Shown here piece by piece: positions 1 through 11,362 of a stretch of DNA of 64,000 nt (position 1 is the first letter of the stretch; every line of letters starts with the position of its first letter). The translations under genes were made by a program, and so were the position numbers. The notes below the pieces were generated by a model. The model did not search any database. It worked only from the letters and a program-made list of their open reading frames with translations, and was not told the DNA's origin. The DNA is from Selaginella moellendorffii (lineage: Eukaryota > Streptophyta > Lycopodiopsida > Selaginellales > Selaginellaceae), in the NCBI RefSeq assembly GCF_000143415.4, contig NW_003314314.1:369443-433442 (forward strand). The letters are read 5' to 3'.

Positions 1-1569
1 TTTTTAGAAATTATTTTTTAAAGTAATATTTCTATGAAAAAACTTAATTTCTATTTTAGGAAGTGAAGCTTGCCAAAAAAGAGCCGTAAAAATAAGGATG
101 TGGATAGGATTAGTATTTAGTCTAATAGTAGCATGTTTTTGGACAAAAATTTTTATGTATTGTTATGTGGATGGTAATCAAACATCCTTGTAGCTCATAG
201 AAAAATTAAAAAATTATAATTTTATACTTTGTGGCCAAGAAAAAAAAGAAAAACTAATTGTCTATAACAAAAAAAGAAGTTTTTAACTAACCTATAAGCT
301 CTTGAATTTGGACTTCTTGGAGGGTCACTCAACTCAATATCACTTAAACTTATAAATTTTTAACATTAAATATTCCAAGACCATTAACTAATTAAAAAAG
401 AAGATGCACTTTTATTTATGAGCCTTTTTTCTTTGAACCTTTATAAATTGTTCTCTTTGGTTGCTTATACAACCTAGATAGATTAAGTTTATACAAATGC
501 AAAACTAAATCTACAAATATAATTTGGTTAGAAGCTAAGAATATGTTTCCTTTTTTTAGATTTATAATGATGAAATGTTGGAAGTTTGTAAAAATATGTT
601 TAGCACTATAGTAAAGGATTTCTCTTCTTTATTAGTTATCTAGTGATCACTTCCCACTAGTGGCATAAGGATTGAAGAGAAATCTATGGCATAAGTAGTT
701 GGTTAGTAAATTTTCTTTATTACAAGTACTAAAAAGAGTTTTGATCAATTTGTTAGGACAAGATTTGCAAGTGAGAAAAAATTGAAAGTTTTGGGGTTAT
801 TTTACAAAGAAAATTGCTATCCAAAAGGCCCATAAGGGGCATTGCCTTGTTGGATTAATAATAGAAAGTGCCAATATAAGGATGATATGAATAGTTAATA
901 AAGTTTGGATAAATGATTTGTAAAGAATATAATTGACTTTTTCTAGACCGTGATTACAAAAAAATTAGAAAAAATAGAGAATTTTAAGAGCATAAAATCA
1001 TAACTATTGGATTGGAGAATATTCTAGAGTATATTTAGAATATTCTTTATACTTAACTCTTAAGTAAGATATATCTAAATTTCTAATTCCAATTAAATAA
1101 CTATTCTAATATTTATGGGCCTTTTTCCCTTTATATTTCAGCCCTTACAGATCATTTTCAATTTATTCTCTTTTATTGCTCACAATCTATCATGTTTCTC
1201 TATAAGTTCATGCCTTTATGAATAAAAGCTAAGAGCTGTAACTCTCCCAAAAATCTTGCTCTCTAGACACCTTACCTTTCAAGTCTAGCATAGCAAAATA
1301 AAACTAGACTGCCAAATGTTAATCTTAATATGTGGTATGATTCCCTTAATTAAAAAAAAGAGTCAAACTTGAGATTTTTTTAATATCATTCATAAAACAT
1401 AAATCCCTAAATCCCAAAATTGAACTAAATGTGTACCACATAATAGTGGCTAGAATGAAAGTGGAACAAATGTAACACATTTAAACCAAAAGTTTTAACT
1501 CAAGAAGTCAAGAGTGGGAGTGAAACTCCTAAAAAGCTTTAAGAATGAATACAAAAGATTAACAAACGA
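1..1569. other. AT-rich gene-free stretch
   Basis: Very AT-rich DNA with stop codons in every frame and no recognisable coding segment. Around 1016-1090 there are short runs of the type AGAATATTCTA also found in the foldback element near 8.2-8.6 kb. I see no RNA gene or promoter here. Confidence 0.6.
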
Positions 1570-1670
1570 GTTTCTAGAAAGAGACTAAGTTTAAGATTAA
1601 GTTTGAGTTTGAGTTCAAGGGGTGAAAGCTTAAAGCAATTGTCTCTTAGACCTTAAGGGGTTTGGTAAGT
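1570..1670 (+). repeat. Forward fragment of chromovirus-type LTR
   Basis: This stretch matches the part of the 37-kb LTR around 37160-37225: the shared core is TCAAGGGGTGAAAGC followed by AAAGC and a GTCTC. It abuts a reverse-oriented LTR copy (1677-2467), so the two form a partial inverted repeat. It is C-to-T decayed. Confidence 0.45.
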
Positions 1671-1676
1671 CCTTAC

Positions 1677-2467
1677 TATAAGCCATAAATTTTCCTTTCT
1701 AATTTGTCATTTTATTTTATCTATTTAACCATTTTTGCCTTGACCTTAGTTAAGTTCCTTTGCAAAGATTCCCATCATCGTACTAATTCCAGTTTAGTCT
1801 TATTTAGGTTCAGCTACTTACTATATGAACAACAGAGTGTTAGCTAACCTTTTACAAATTCTCAAATTCTTTTTTGATCCCCTTCCCCAAGTTAGATTGA
1901 GCTTAAGATTCAATTACACTCCTTATAAGTAACCAAGCAAGCAACCAAACACACCAAGTGTATAGATTCTTAACATCTTATGGTATGCAATACTTGTTTA
2001 TAAGACTTTCTAAATCCCAAGCTTTGGGTGCATCTCTTAGTTCAAGACACCGAGGGGAAACACTTGGCCTAATGGCCCAATATAGGTACCTCAACTCCCT
2101 ACTTGGGAAGGCCAAAGTGTAGGGAAAGCCCCTACACTCCACTTGAGTCGAGAGTACTAAAGTTATTAACCTTTAGTCTCAACCTTAACTTTGTTTGAAA
2201 GCACTATTAGAGAGTTCTTTAAAGATTAAGTTCTTAGCCTCTCTTTCCCTATTTTACTTTTGAAACCCCTTGGGGGACAATTGTTTTAAGCTTTCACCCC
2301 ACAACTTATATTAGTACTTTGATTTGGTCTCAGACCTGATCTTAGATTTTAGACTCAATCTCAGTCTTAGACTCAATTTTAAATTTGATCTCAAATTCTT
2401 TATTGTTTTGATCATGATTTTGGGGGATCCTCTAGCCTATGACACTTTAGTAAATTAGTTCTTTACA
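1677..2467 (-). mobile_element. Decayed solo LTR of the chromovirus family
   Basis: The reverse complement of this segment aligns through its length with the LTR at 36817-37951. It begins TGTAAAGAACTAA (LTR: TGTAAGGAACCAA), passes through recognisable matches such as GTCATAGGCTA for GTCGTAGGCTA and AAGCTTGGGATTTAGA for AAGACTTGGGATTTAGA, and ends GGCTTATA for GGCTTACA. Most differences replace C by T or G by A. It is shorter than the intact LTR because the guanine tract and part of the GAGTCC-type array are missing. No primer-binding site or internal region follows on the expected side, so I call it a solo LTR. A target duplication is not visible. Confidence 0.7.
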
Positions 2468-3439
2468 CTTTTGGGATAGTAAAGAGAGGATTTCAAAGGA
2501 ACTAGTGTGGCCAAAAAAGGCTTGTGTGACTAAAGAAAGCTATGCTTACGTGGTGGGTGATGATATAAACATTAGGGAATCCAAAGTTAAAGTGAACATG
2601 GATGAATAAGTGGGGTGACTTGGTAAAGTATTCAAGAGCTAGCTATAACTTCCAAAAGATCAAATAATTTAATCCAAGTGTAAATAACATTACTTACTTA
2701 GATACCTTGTATGGCTTCATTTTAACCACATATCTAAGGCACCCTAGTGGCAAAAAGTGGGGAAAGTATCCACAAAGCTCACAATAAACTGTGGTGTTTC
2801 AAAACATCACCCCAAAGTTTTTAATGATGAAAAAAAAGAGGGGCCCTCTTGCTTACTAACTAAAGGTATAATTATGTGATAAAGAAAGATTAGAGGCTAG
2901 TGGGATGGGCTTTTAGGCCTTAACCTAGTGGTAATATTGCCAAGCACTACTATGGATGGAGAGGGATTTGGTGGAGATTAAAAAAAGGATATTAAAGGAT
3001 ATGTGTTAATGCATTTTAAAAATGTTAAGATGTGGTAATAAAATTACCATTCATGGACAGATGGCCTAGTCTTAGAGAGATAGGACCATGGTACATATGG
3101 TCTTTGACTACTAATGAGATCATGAGAATGGATATATCTTTAATATAAAAGGTTAGTAAGTCAATGGTATCTAAAATGGAATTAAACATATAGAACACTT
3201 CAACAAAGTGTGAAGTCAATATGGCTTTGAGATCATATCTAAGGGGTTAGTAAAACGTAGGATGAGGATCTATGGAGGTTGGGAATGAGATTTCTTTAAT
3301 TGGTTTAAAGTGTGGTTAAAGAACTAAAGTATATTGAAAAATTTAGTCACTTAAAATTTTTTAGGTAATTTTCCTTTAATTGTTTTGCATAGCAAGTTGG
3401 AGATCAAAACAACTCAAGCCACTGATCCATTTGTTCAAA
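2468..3439. other. AT-rich spacer, nothing recognised
   Basis: No open frame with family motifs, no RNA gene and no clear repeat structure. A short minus-strand ORF near 3025-3219 has no recognisable features and is probably chance. Confidence 0.5.
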
Positions 3440-4260
3440 AAGTGTAACGATTGATCTTTTTCAATATTTTTCTACACTAATATGGTGATTATCAATTTCT
3501 TCAATTTTGGAATAAATTTCTTCATCAACATGCTTAACTATATATACCTAATAGAAATATATGGTTGTATATTATTCAAGCATACAATGACACTTTTGCA
3601 ATATATTGCTTTAGCATTCTCAAAATATTAGAATTAGTCTAACAATAAACCTTATATGCATAAGTATGTTGACAATTTTGGACATATCTACAATATATTA
3701 AGTGGACTAAGATGCCTTGACATCCTTTATTTAGTTTTTTCTAATCAGTTCCTCTTACTTTAGAATTTTGGAAATCTATATCTATGAATTTCTTTATCAA
3801 TCTTTTACCTTCTAAAGGATTTGACAACAATTTTGTTATGCATCTTCATAAATTGCTAGATAATATTGTTAGTAATTAAGGGCTTGAGTTTATTTTCAAC
3901 TTTTAGGATTTTTTAATGTAAAAATTAAAGTATCAACTTCTCAGACTAATGGGCAATCAAAGTGTATTATTTAAATTCTTTGAGCAATATCTTCAATATT
4001 TTATTTCCTAATAATAGAATGATTGAGTTTAACTCTTTTCTTATATTGAGTTTCCTTATAATAATTCTTAACACTTTTTGTCCCTTCTTTGTTAACTATA
4101 ATATTTGTCATCCTTGTTGATCATTATTCATTTCTTCCAACACATAATTTTATATATAATTTAATTGCTAATCAATATTTATTTTTGGATTAAATAATTA
4201 AATTTTACCCCCAACTTTGGCTAGTTCCTAATGTGATTAGCATAAATTTAGTGAATAAAA
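3440..4260 (+). mobile_element. Decayed Ty3/gypsy integrase remnant
   Basis: Conceptual translation shows gypsy integrase landmarks separated by stops. Near 3768-3842 the residues WKSISMNF...LPSKGFDNNFV match the common integrase pattern WKSISMDFI..LP.S.GFD.I.V. Near 3932-3960 STSQTNGQSK corresponds to the STAYHPQTDGQTER block, followed by a decayed LEQYL. Many codons look C-to-T converted. There is no intron at the TNGQ position, unlike the chromovirus at 37-44 kb, so it belongs to a different family. No LTR pair could be assigned. Confidence 0.6.
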
Positions 4261-6039
4261 GAAATCCTCAAACCTTAGAAATGAAGTATAAGATGATGTG
4301 CTTAAAATTAACCAAGAAGAAATATATAGTGTAATAAGACATTCATAATTTAAAATTTCTCTTACAACTATATCTTTTTATCTTAAATTTTTGTAGGGTG
4401 CAATTCAAGCTCTTGTATGTCCCAGAAATAAAGATCCGTTGAAAAAATTGGAGGCCATAGGAAAAATCTATTGAAGAAAAGTTTATAAATTATAAAAATA
4501 TTTATAATTTATTTACAGAAGATTAATTTTGATAAATATCAACCATAAATAATATAATATGCTAAAATACCTAAGAAAGTTTTAGATATATTCATTCTAA
4601 AATAAACAATTTAGTGATAGTCCACCTTTAGCTAGGCTATATTTCTTTGAATCTAAAATTTAACATTTGGATCCATCTTAAGAAGCATACAATATATAAA
4701 ATATATACGCCTATAAGGGATGAAAAATTTACCAAAAGTTTGATGTTGAAAAATATATGTACAATTGAAATTTGGAATTTGGTTGATTGTGATATTGTAA
4801 ACCTTCTTATTTACAGTATTAATTTTATAACTAAGAATTGTATACTTATAATGACAATATTGCTACTTAATGTTGACACTCTTAACTTTTGTCTTCAATT
4901 GTAATGCTTTTGAGTATGTTGCTTTTGATTCTTTTGACCAAATATTTGCAATCTTCACACGTTTGTTATTTTTTATTTTTGAAATTTCTTGAGAAAAATT
5001 CTAAATTTGAGTTTGTGGTTAATGTTTTTTTCAAATTTAAAACCTACTTCAACCAAAGTTTGAAGTTCCAAATTTTTCAGGTTCACCCCTTCTTTAACTA
5101 ACTAAGTAGGTGGTATATATTTTGGTTTTTGGATAATCTATTCTATAACAAATTATGTGTGTGGAAATTTTATTGGATAAAACCATATGAACTAATCATA
5201 GTGTTCTGGAGGATCATTATATTATCGTCATCCCCAAAAACAAGGGGCTAAAGTGCATAAAGTTCCTATGGTAATGTACTTATTATATAATTTTTCTCTA
5301 ATCCAAGCAAAACACTTGACTATAAATCCTACTTCAAGTTGACATATAACCCACTCAATCTTATAAATTTTTTGTTCTTTGACTTTTACTCAAACATGTT
5401 AGTGCTTCAAATACATACTACTATGTAAACACTTCTTAAATCCTAAGTAGGGTGACTTTGAGCCTAGAGTGCTACAACTTCATCCATGTTTTGGCCCTTC
5501 ATCCATATAATCTCTAGCATATTAAATATTAGTAATTCTTTCATCTCGTCCACAATTTGGATATGAAGTGTAAAATCACTCACTCATCTTCAAAGGATGT
5601 TGTCACCCCTTATCACTATGTCAATTTTTTTTATTCATGTCTCTCACACAAGTGATTATCCTTGAAAGAAGTAGGAGAAAATATCCTAATGAACAGCTTT
5701 CTAAAAGAAATGGAGCAACTCAAAACTCAACTTGAAGAAATTTTTAGAGGCTTTTGAGGGCTTTTTCAAATTTTGTAAAACTAAGCTAGCTATCATCTTT
5801 CCTTGAGTTAACCACTCTACATTGTCCTAATAAGCAAGTAATGGCCTTTAAGATGAGTTCCATCCACCAACAATGGCTGGCAATTGTTTAAAAACAACTA
5901 AATGTTCCATAAGCTTTTATTTGGAAGGAAACAAATCCTCAAAAGTTTCAGATTGAATTCATTCTTACAGCCTAATCCCAATTACAATATATAATTTTGT
6001 ATACGCTCACTCTATGATGCAATGGTTTTGTTCATATAA
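4261..6039. other. AT-rich spacer, no gene seen
   Basis: No recognisable gene. Around 4470-4560 a run with GTTTATAAATTATAAA and GATTAAT resembles one arm of the foldback element at 8.2-8.6 kb. Short plus-strand ORFs near 4647-5101 show no family features; they may be further decay products of the gypsy element just upstream. Confidence 0.5.
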
Positions 6040-7369
6040 CTAGAGATCAATAAGCTGCTTTAGATTAAATGGAAACATAATTGTTTTGTTCCCACTTAAT
6101 ATAGAAGAGGCTATGAGACGGTTTGCAGACTCTGTTGGATGATAAGCATCCCAATAGAAGTATTGGTTTCTCGTAGAACAAACTGATCCTAATGGTAAAC
6201 AAGCGAATAATCTCAAGGGTGATACTCCACAACAAGCATCACGGCCATTCACAAATCCTGTCATACAAATTACAATGAGCAAATGATGAATTTGTGTTAA
6301 GCTTACCATATTTTGAAGGGTTGTTTGTTGCATCGTAAAATAGATCATATGTAGTTCCAAACACCATCTTCGCTCCATTCAAGTCTCGATTCATCCCTGA
6401 AACCATATCCTTGAGTGCTCTGTCAAAATTCACGGCCAAAGTGTTGGCTTCTTCATGGCAAGCCTTGCCATTTGCTCCCAAAATATTGCCCTCTCTCTTA
6501 AATGGAATGCAACCAAGTGGTCCAAGAGCAAAAACCACTATTTTGCGAGCTCCTAGTTGATAGGCTCTCTGTTGAGAATCAAAATTACACCGTGTAAATC
6601 ACCGTGTTGAATCAAAATCAAATCAAATGAAATGAGTTATTGAGCAAGAAAAGCAATCACTTACATTCAAGTAGCCTTTGTATGCAGAGATTACTTCATC
6701 TTGAAATTCTTGCGGAGATTTGCTCCTGGTGCTGTTCATGTAATTCAAGTAATTGTTGGATCCAAGAGCAAACAAAAATATTGACCGTGACAAAAGATCA
6801 AATGCGGGGTCCTCGCCTCCCACAAGCAAAACGATCTCAGACCTAGTGTTGACGAAATTCTGGATCTGCTGGATCTGGTCAAAGGTCCAAGGATGGATGG
6901 TCAACACGCTTCAAAAGCCCAAACTAAACACTTTACATTCTGGAGGAAGTTCACGGAGGAATCATTGAGGATTCGAGCGCCGCCTGATGCGTAGCTTACT
7001 CCTTTGAGGATCACACTGCCTTTTGTGTTGGGATCGTGATAAGCAGGGACTAGAGGAAGCCCAAGTTCTTGAGCTGGTGGAAACAAAACAAACTCAGAAA
7101 ATGTGTAGATCAATTTGCCTTGCTTACCAATGAGATCCACGACTGTGAATCCATTGCAAAACCTTCCTGTCGCCTTCCCTCCTGGGAAATCGATTCCATT
7201 TGGCCGAAATGCTGGTGACGAGGAACTTGTTGTTTCCGGGATCTGTCAAAGAGTCACCAAAGACGAAGAATGCAGGAACTTGGGCACGCCCAGATCTAAG
7301 AACCAAAAAAAAACTCAAAATCGAAGCTGCTAGAGGAAGAAGACGCATCATCACTCTTCTCTTAGTCAA
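6040..7369 (-). CDS. GDSL esterase/lipase (frameshift in exon 1)
   Basis: A plant GDSL-type serine esterase, likely secreted and acting on cell-wall or surface esters. Exons read 7369-7128, 7073-6937, 6874-6665, 6568-6307 and 6257-6040, all with GT-AG introns of about 50-60 nt. An N-terminal hydrophobic signal peptide is followed by block I (FVFGDSLTDPGNN, catalytic Ser), the GxN block (ALGSNNY), and the C-terminal DxxH block (DAYHP). The start was chosen because it gives the signal peptide directly upstream of block I. In exon 1 the frame breaks near 7200-7215: the sequence after LVTS must shift by one base to reach the conserved FRPNGIDFPGG...GRFCNG stretch, consistent with a small deletion of 3n+2 bases. 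All later exons are intact. It is either a young pseudogene, an allele defect or a sequencing error. The specific substrate is unknown. Confidence 0.85.
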
Positions 7370-8214
7370 GGTAAAGTGGCGATCTATTCGTTTCTTATTC
7401 TCACACGCAGTCAGTCAAAGTCCATTTTATGGTCAATTTGGTAGAGCTGGGCAATCCCCCTCATAGTAACACAAGGGAAGAAAATAAAAGCAAGGATGGA
7501 CCAAGAGCTGCCAATCTTGGCTCCTTCCAACACTTCATGGAGGACACCATCAACTGCTTTACCAGATGACAAAGTACGTTGAGCGTAGTCTGTCTTATAG
7601 TCTCCGCAGCCTCTCTGTGAATCCGAAACCCCCAGCTTCAGCTAGATCACCTTCTCGCCATCTTGCTGCCATCTGACACTGGTTTACTTTGCTCCTCGCT
7701 GAAGCTGTGCATTATACCGCAACAGTGCTAATCCCCTGGAGCAAACAAAAGAATTAAAAATGGCTGGGAATAGAAACATGGGTTCTGATTTTTTTATTTG
7801 CTTCAATCGCTTTTTGTGTTTGCTCAATCACTAATCTACAAGAGCCCTACCACGTCATCAATTGAGCGTTCGGATTAGATCAGACAAGTCCAACTTATAG
7901 TCTTTGGACACCAGCCTCCTTCCAGTTTCTGTGGAGAGCTTTGATCCGAGTTCGCAAGCTGCATCCTGGCCAGTCATCTTCGAGTTTCCTTGCTGCAATC
8001 TCGTCTTGATCCCTTCCTAAGCTGCATCCTGGCTGTGATGGTCGCTAGGCTCATCATCTCTTCTTGAGTTTCACTCAGAGCTGCTCAACTGGCCAGGGAT
8101 GTTGCTTGCAGTGGCATACATCACAACTTGCGTACTCTGATTGAAGACAAAGCTCTCCAGCAAAGAGCAGTGATTCTTGAGCAGTTCCTTATTTAAGTTT
8201 GGCATAATAAACTA
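7370..8214. other. Intergenic, no convincing gene
   Basis: Promoter side of the GDSL gene, followed by moderate-GC sequence (about 7490-8200). On the minus strand it reads as short open pieces rich in Gln, Ser and Arg with stops between them. It could be a decayed gene fragment, but I recognise no family. Confidence 0.4.
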
Positions 8215-8635
8215 GATATATCTAGAATATTCTTGAATATTTTAAAATATTCTACCATTTAACGGTTGTTATTCATTTAGGTTAATCCAGTATTTATAAT
8301 TTACAAACATATTTATAGTTTATAAACTTTCTAAAACACTTTCTAGTATATTCTTTTTTATTCTACCATCTATTTCTTTGCAATGTCTGAACCTATTTAA
8401 TAATAAATTGCTACGCATTGAATATAGCAACACTTGGTTTGCTTATTAGTAGTTTTATTATTACTTATTAATCTAATTGATCAAATAAAGTATATAATTA
8501 TAAGTTTAAGAAAGTTTATAAATTTTAAACATGTTTATAAATTATAAATACAAGATTAATCTAAATAAATAATAACTGTTAGATGGTAGAATATCCTAGA
8601 ATACCCAAGCATATTCTAAGTATATTTACTACCAA
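8215..8635. repeat. Foldback/MITE-like inverted repeat element
   Basis: The left arm (about 8221-8335) and the reverse complement of the right arm (about 8505-8630) match over roughly 100 bases with scattered substitutions. Both contain ATATTCTACCAT, TTATTTAGRTTAAT, GTATTTATAATTTA and TTTATAAACTTTC in the same order. The centre is an AT-rich loop without coding potential. This is the structure expected of a non-autonomous foldback or MITE element; the superfamily is unknown because no clear target duplication is visible. Confidence 0.7.
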
Positions 8636-9785
8636 CAACCAAAAATATTGCCAACAGTTTTCTTTGTTTTGTCTTTAAGATGCTTGATCTTCCTGCTCAA
8701 ACTTTGCTACTTTGATCTGGATCCACCAATACAGGGAGCCAAGGGAGCCATTACCGTTGACAAGAATATTTTAAGAATATTCTAGCACACTAAGAATGTT
8801 TAAGTTTTAGATCAAGAACAGAAGAACTTGAATAGTGATCTTTGATTTTTTAGTTTCATTCATTTCATTTTATTTGCAAGATACAGAAAAGCGACAGCCT
8901 TTGAAGACTTGCATGATGTTAATATGCCTTAAATTTCTGGTCTTCTGCTGCCTCTCCCGGTGCTTCCATGGCTGGGCCGTACTCAATGGATTTGGTGATG
9001 GCGGTGGTGCAGTCAGGCACTCGGCAGGCATCGCACTGCAAAGAGAGATCACGTTAGAGCAAGAATTCAGGAGCTAATATATGCACCTCCAGTTGTTCCA
9101 TATGTTATAGAGCCATTTGACTGCAGAAAGAAAGAAGACTCACTCACTTTTGAGACAAATATTAAGCACTGAGTTAACGCCTACTGAAGACTGTCAAGCC
9201 AAAGTTATGGTTCATAAGCGGATCAAAAGGCCTTAGTGCTCCCATTGTATGGAAACAGACTTGACACGAACGAAAGCTTCAAATCGTGAACGCGTTTTTA
9301 ATGAAAAAAAAAAAAAAAAAACGAAGAGAGAACTTTGTTTGATCAGCATGGCAACTTCCATCGCAAAGTCAAACTTGCAAACCTATCTTTCACGCAAGCC
9401 TCGGATGCTTGCAGAGATTTTATAGGATCCAAGAACAGCCGAGGATCTAATAGTAACAAAACCGCTGTGAAACAAATTCCGGGATTTGTCTAGCTCTCCA
9501 TTAGCAATGGCAAGCTCCGCCTGCCAAAACCAAAGAAAGATACAAGAATAACTGCATTGGAACCTTTGGTATGGTCCCATCACGCTTTTCCAAATCCAAA
9601 CTACATGAGAAAGTAACATAATGTTTTGATATGAGTATGGTAGTCGTCGCGTGATCACTTATCGCGGCCACTGCCGATCCATATATCCAGAGCTTCCTTC
9701 ACATTTGCAAGTTTCTATAATAAGGGTAGAAAGAAATTGGATGGTCATCGTAGTCTCTTTCCTGTTCGAAGAACGGTTTAAATTA
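8636..9785. other. Intergenic with weak exon-like pieces
   Basis: A poly-A run lies at about 9304-9320. On the minus strand, 8880-9070 and 9383-9530 contain exon-like open pieces (for example residues TKSIEYGPAMEAPGEA and AELAIANGELDKSRNLF) bordered by AG or GT, but I cannot assign a family. They may be remnants of a degraded gene. No RNA gene is seen before the tRNA at 9786. Confidence 0.35.
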
Positions 9786-9857
9786 AGGTCCCACCGAGAT
9801 TCGAACTCGGGCTCTTGGATTCAAAGTCCAATGTCGTAACCACTAGACTATGGAACC
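9786..9857 (-). tRNA. tRNA-Gln (UUG)
   Basis: The reverse strand begins GGTTCCATAGTCTAGTGGTT, a standard A-box and D-arm, has the anticodon loop CTTTGAA (anticodon TTG) and the T-loop GTTCGAATC (B-box), and closes with TGGGACC pairing with GGTTCCA through one G-T pair. No intron. A T-rich stretch follows the 3' end. Confidence 0.95.
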
Positions 9858-10163
9858 ATTTCTGTTGAGTTAATCGATCGTTACTATGGCTTTAAAAAAT
9901 ATTTACAAACCAAAACCATCGACAAAGTTGAAGGGAAAATTAAAAAAATTCCGCGACCGTGGTCTGGTCAACGGTACCCACGCGAGATCAGCCCCATGGA
10001 TGAACATTCGTTTCCGCTAATTACGTTTGAAAAGATGGCGCAGGACAAAAGAGAGGAATATTCATTAAATTGGACTTCTCATACTTGGCATCTAGCATTG
10101 AGCATCTTGACGGTGTTTACAAAACCAGCGATCTCCTACTAATGCATAAGTGATTTTATAGCT

Positions 10164-11219
10164 ATGGCAGAAGATTTTAGCATTCCTCTCATTGATCTCG
10201 CTCCTTTGCACCAGGCGGGAAACGCTCCCAGAGTCGAAGTTCTAGAGAAAATCTCCAAGGCCTGCGAGGAATGGGGATTCTTCCAGGTGATCAACCATGA
10301 CCTGGATTTGAAGCTCTTGTCTTCTCTCTTCCAGAAGAAGAGAAAACCAAGATGGAAACCAGCCATCCACCCGTGGGATATGTAAACAAGAGCGGTGTTG
10401 GTGGAATGGTTGATAGAAAAGAGCACTTCTTTGCGCACGTAAGTGACAATCCAGCTTCCAAGAACGTCTGGCCTGAGAATCCATCGACTTTCAGGTATGA
10501 GAACGTCTTAGGAAGTTGATTGATTGATTTGCATGTTTTCTGTGTTGATGGTTTCTCTCCTTGAAGGCCAACAGCCGAGAACTTGATTCTGGAAGCACGG
10601 AAAACTGCAAGTTTTCTCGTGAAGATCATGAGCGAGAGCCTGGGCCTTCCCAACGAGCAACGTCTGGAGAACTTGTACAAAGCCGGCGATGCTCTGATCA
10701 TGCTGAAGTACCCAGCATGTCCAGAGGGATACGAAGGCCCGGTTCTTGCCAAGCACCGAGATGGAGATATTCTCACCATCGTCGCCCAGCTCAACAATGC
10801 CCAAGGCCTCGAAGTTTTACACGAGAAAGACCAGCAAGAGATCTGGGTTCCTGTAAAACCAGTGGAAAATGCCCTGGTTATCAACGTTGGTGATGTTCTC
10901 CAGGTAAAATCTTTGGTTATTTCTATCGATCTAAGCTAGTGTTTTTATTTGCCATGGTGTTTATAAGGTGTGGAGCAATGGGCGATACAAGAGTGTTTTG
11001 CATAGAGTGTCCGGCTCACAAATGGATCGCTACTCCTTTGCTTACTTCCATATGCCAGTGCCAACCACGCAAATCTCCCCTCTAGACGCTTTCACTGCGC
11101 ACGAAATACCGAAGTACAGACCTTTCATGCATGGTGAATACCTCCAATTACGCTACGAAAACAAAAAGCTCGACTCCAAGAATGCCAAAGAAATCACAAT
11201 AGATTACTATGCAATGTAA
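10164..11219 (+). CDS. 2-oxoglutarate/Fe(II) dioxygenase (frameshift in exon 1)
   Basis: A soluble plant dioxygenase of the DOXC type (ACC-oxidase, gibberellin or flavonoid oxidase relatives) using Fe(II), 2-oxoglutarate and O2. Exons are 10164-10494, 10567-10903 and 10968-11219 with GT-AG introns. The N-terminal DIOX_N region shows IPLIDLAPL and WGFFQVINH. The catalytic core has the iron ligands in KHRDGD (His and Asp) and in KSVLHRV (second His), and the 2-oxoglutarate contact DRYSF (R-x-S). Exon 1 is out of phase by one: after the residues DLKLL near 10315 the frame must shift to reach PEEEKTKMETS, and the helix normally lying between them is shortened, so a small deletion of 3n+1 bases is likely. 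The rest is intact. The substrate cannot be predicted. As sequenced it would truncate after about 73 residues. Confidence 0.85.
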
Positions 11220-11362
11220 ACGAGCTTACATCAAACAAAATAAAAACCCATCTCTTTCCGCAAAGATGTCGAGTTTTCAAGGCGAAAAAAAGCTCTTTTT
11301 TTTCCTTTTTAACATTTTTACAGCAGCTCCACCCTCGTTATTACAAGCCTTCGTCCTGGGAA

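Noticed and set aside
10288-10335. Possible 47-nt intron explaining the dioxygenase frameshift
   Set aside because: It has GT and CAG borders, but it would remove the conserved VINHDLDL residues and does not restore the correct frame.
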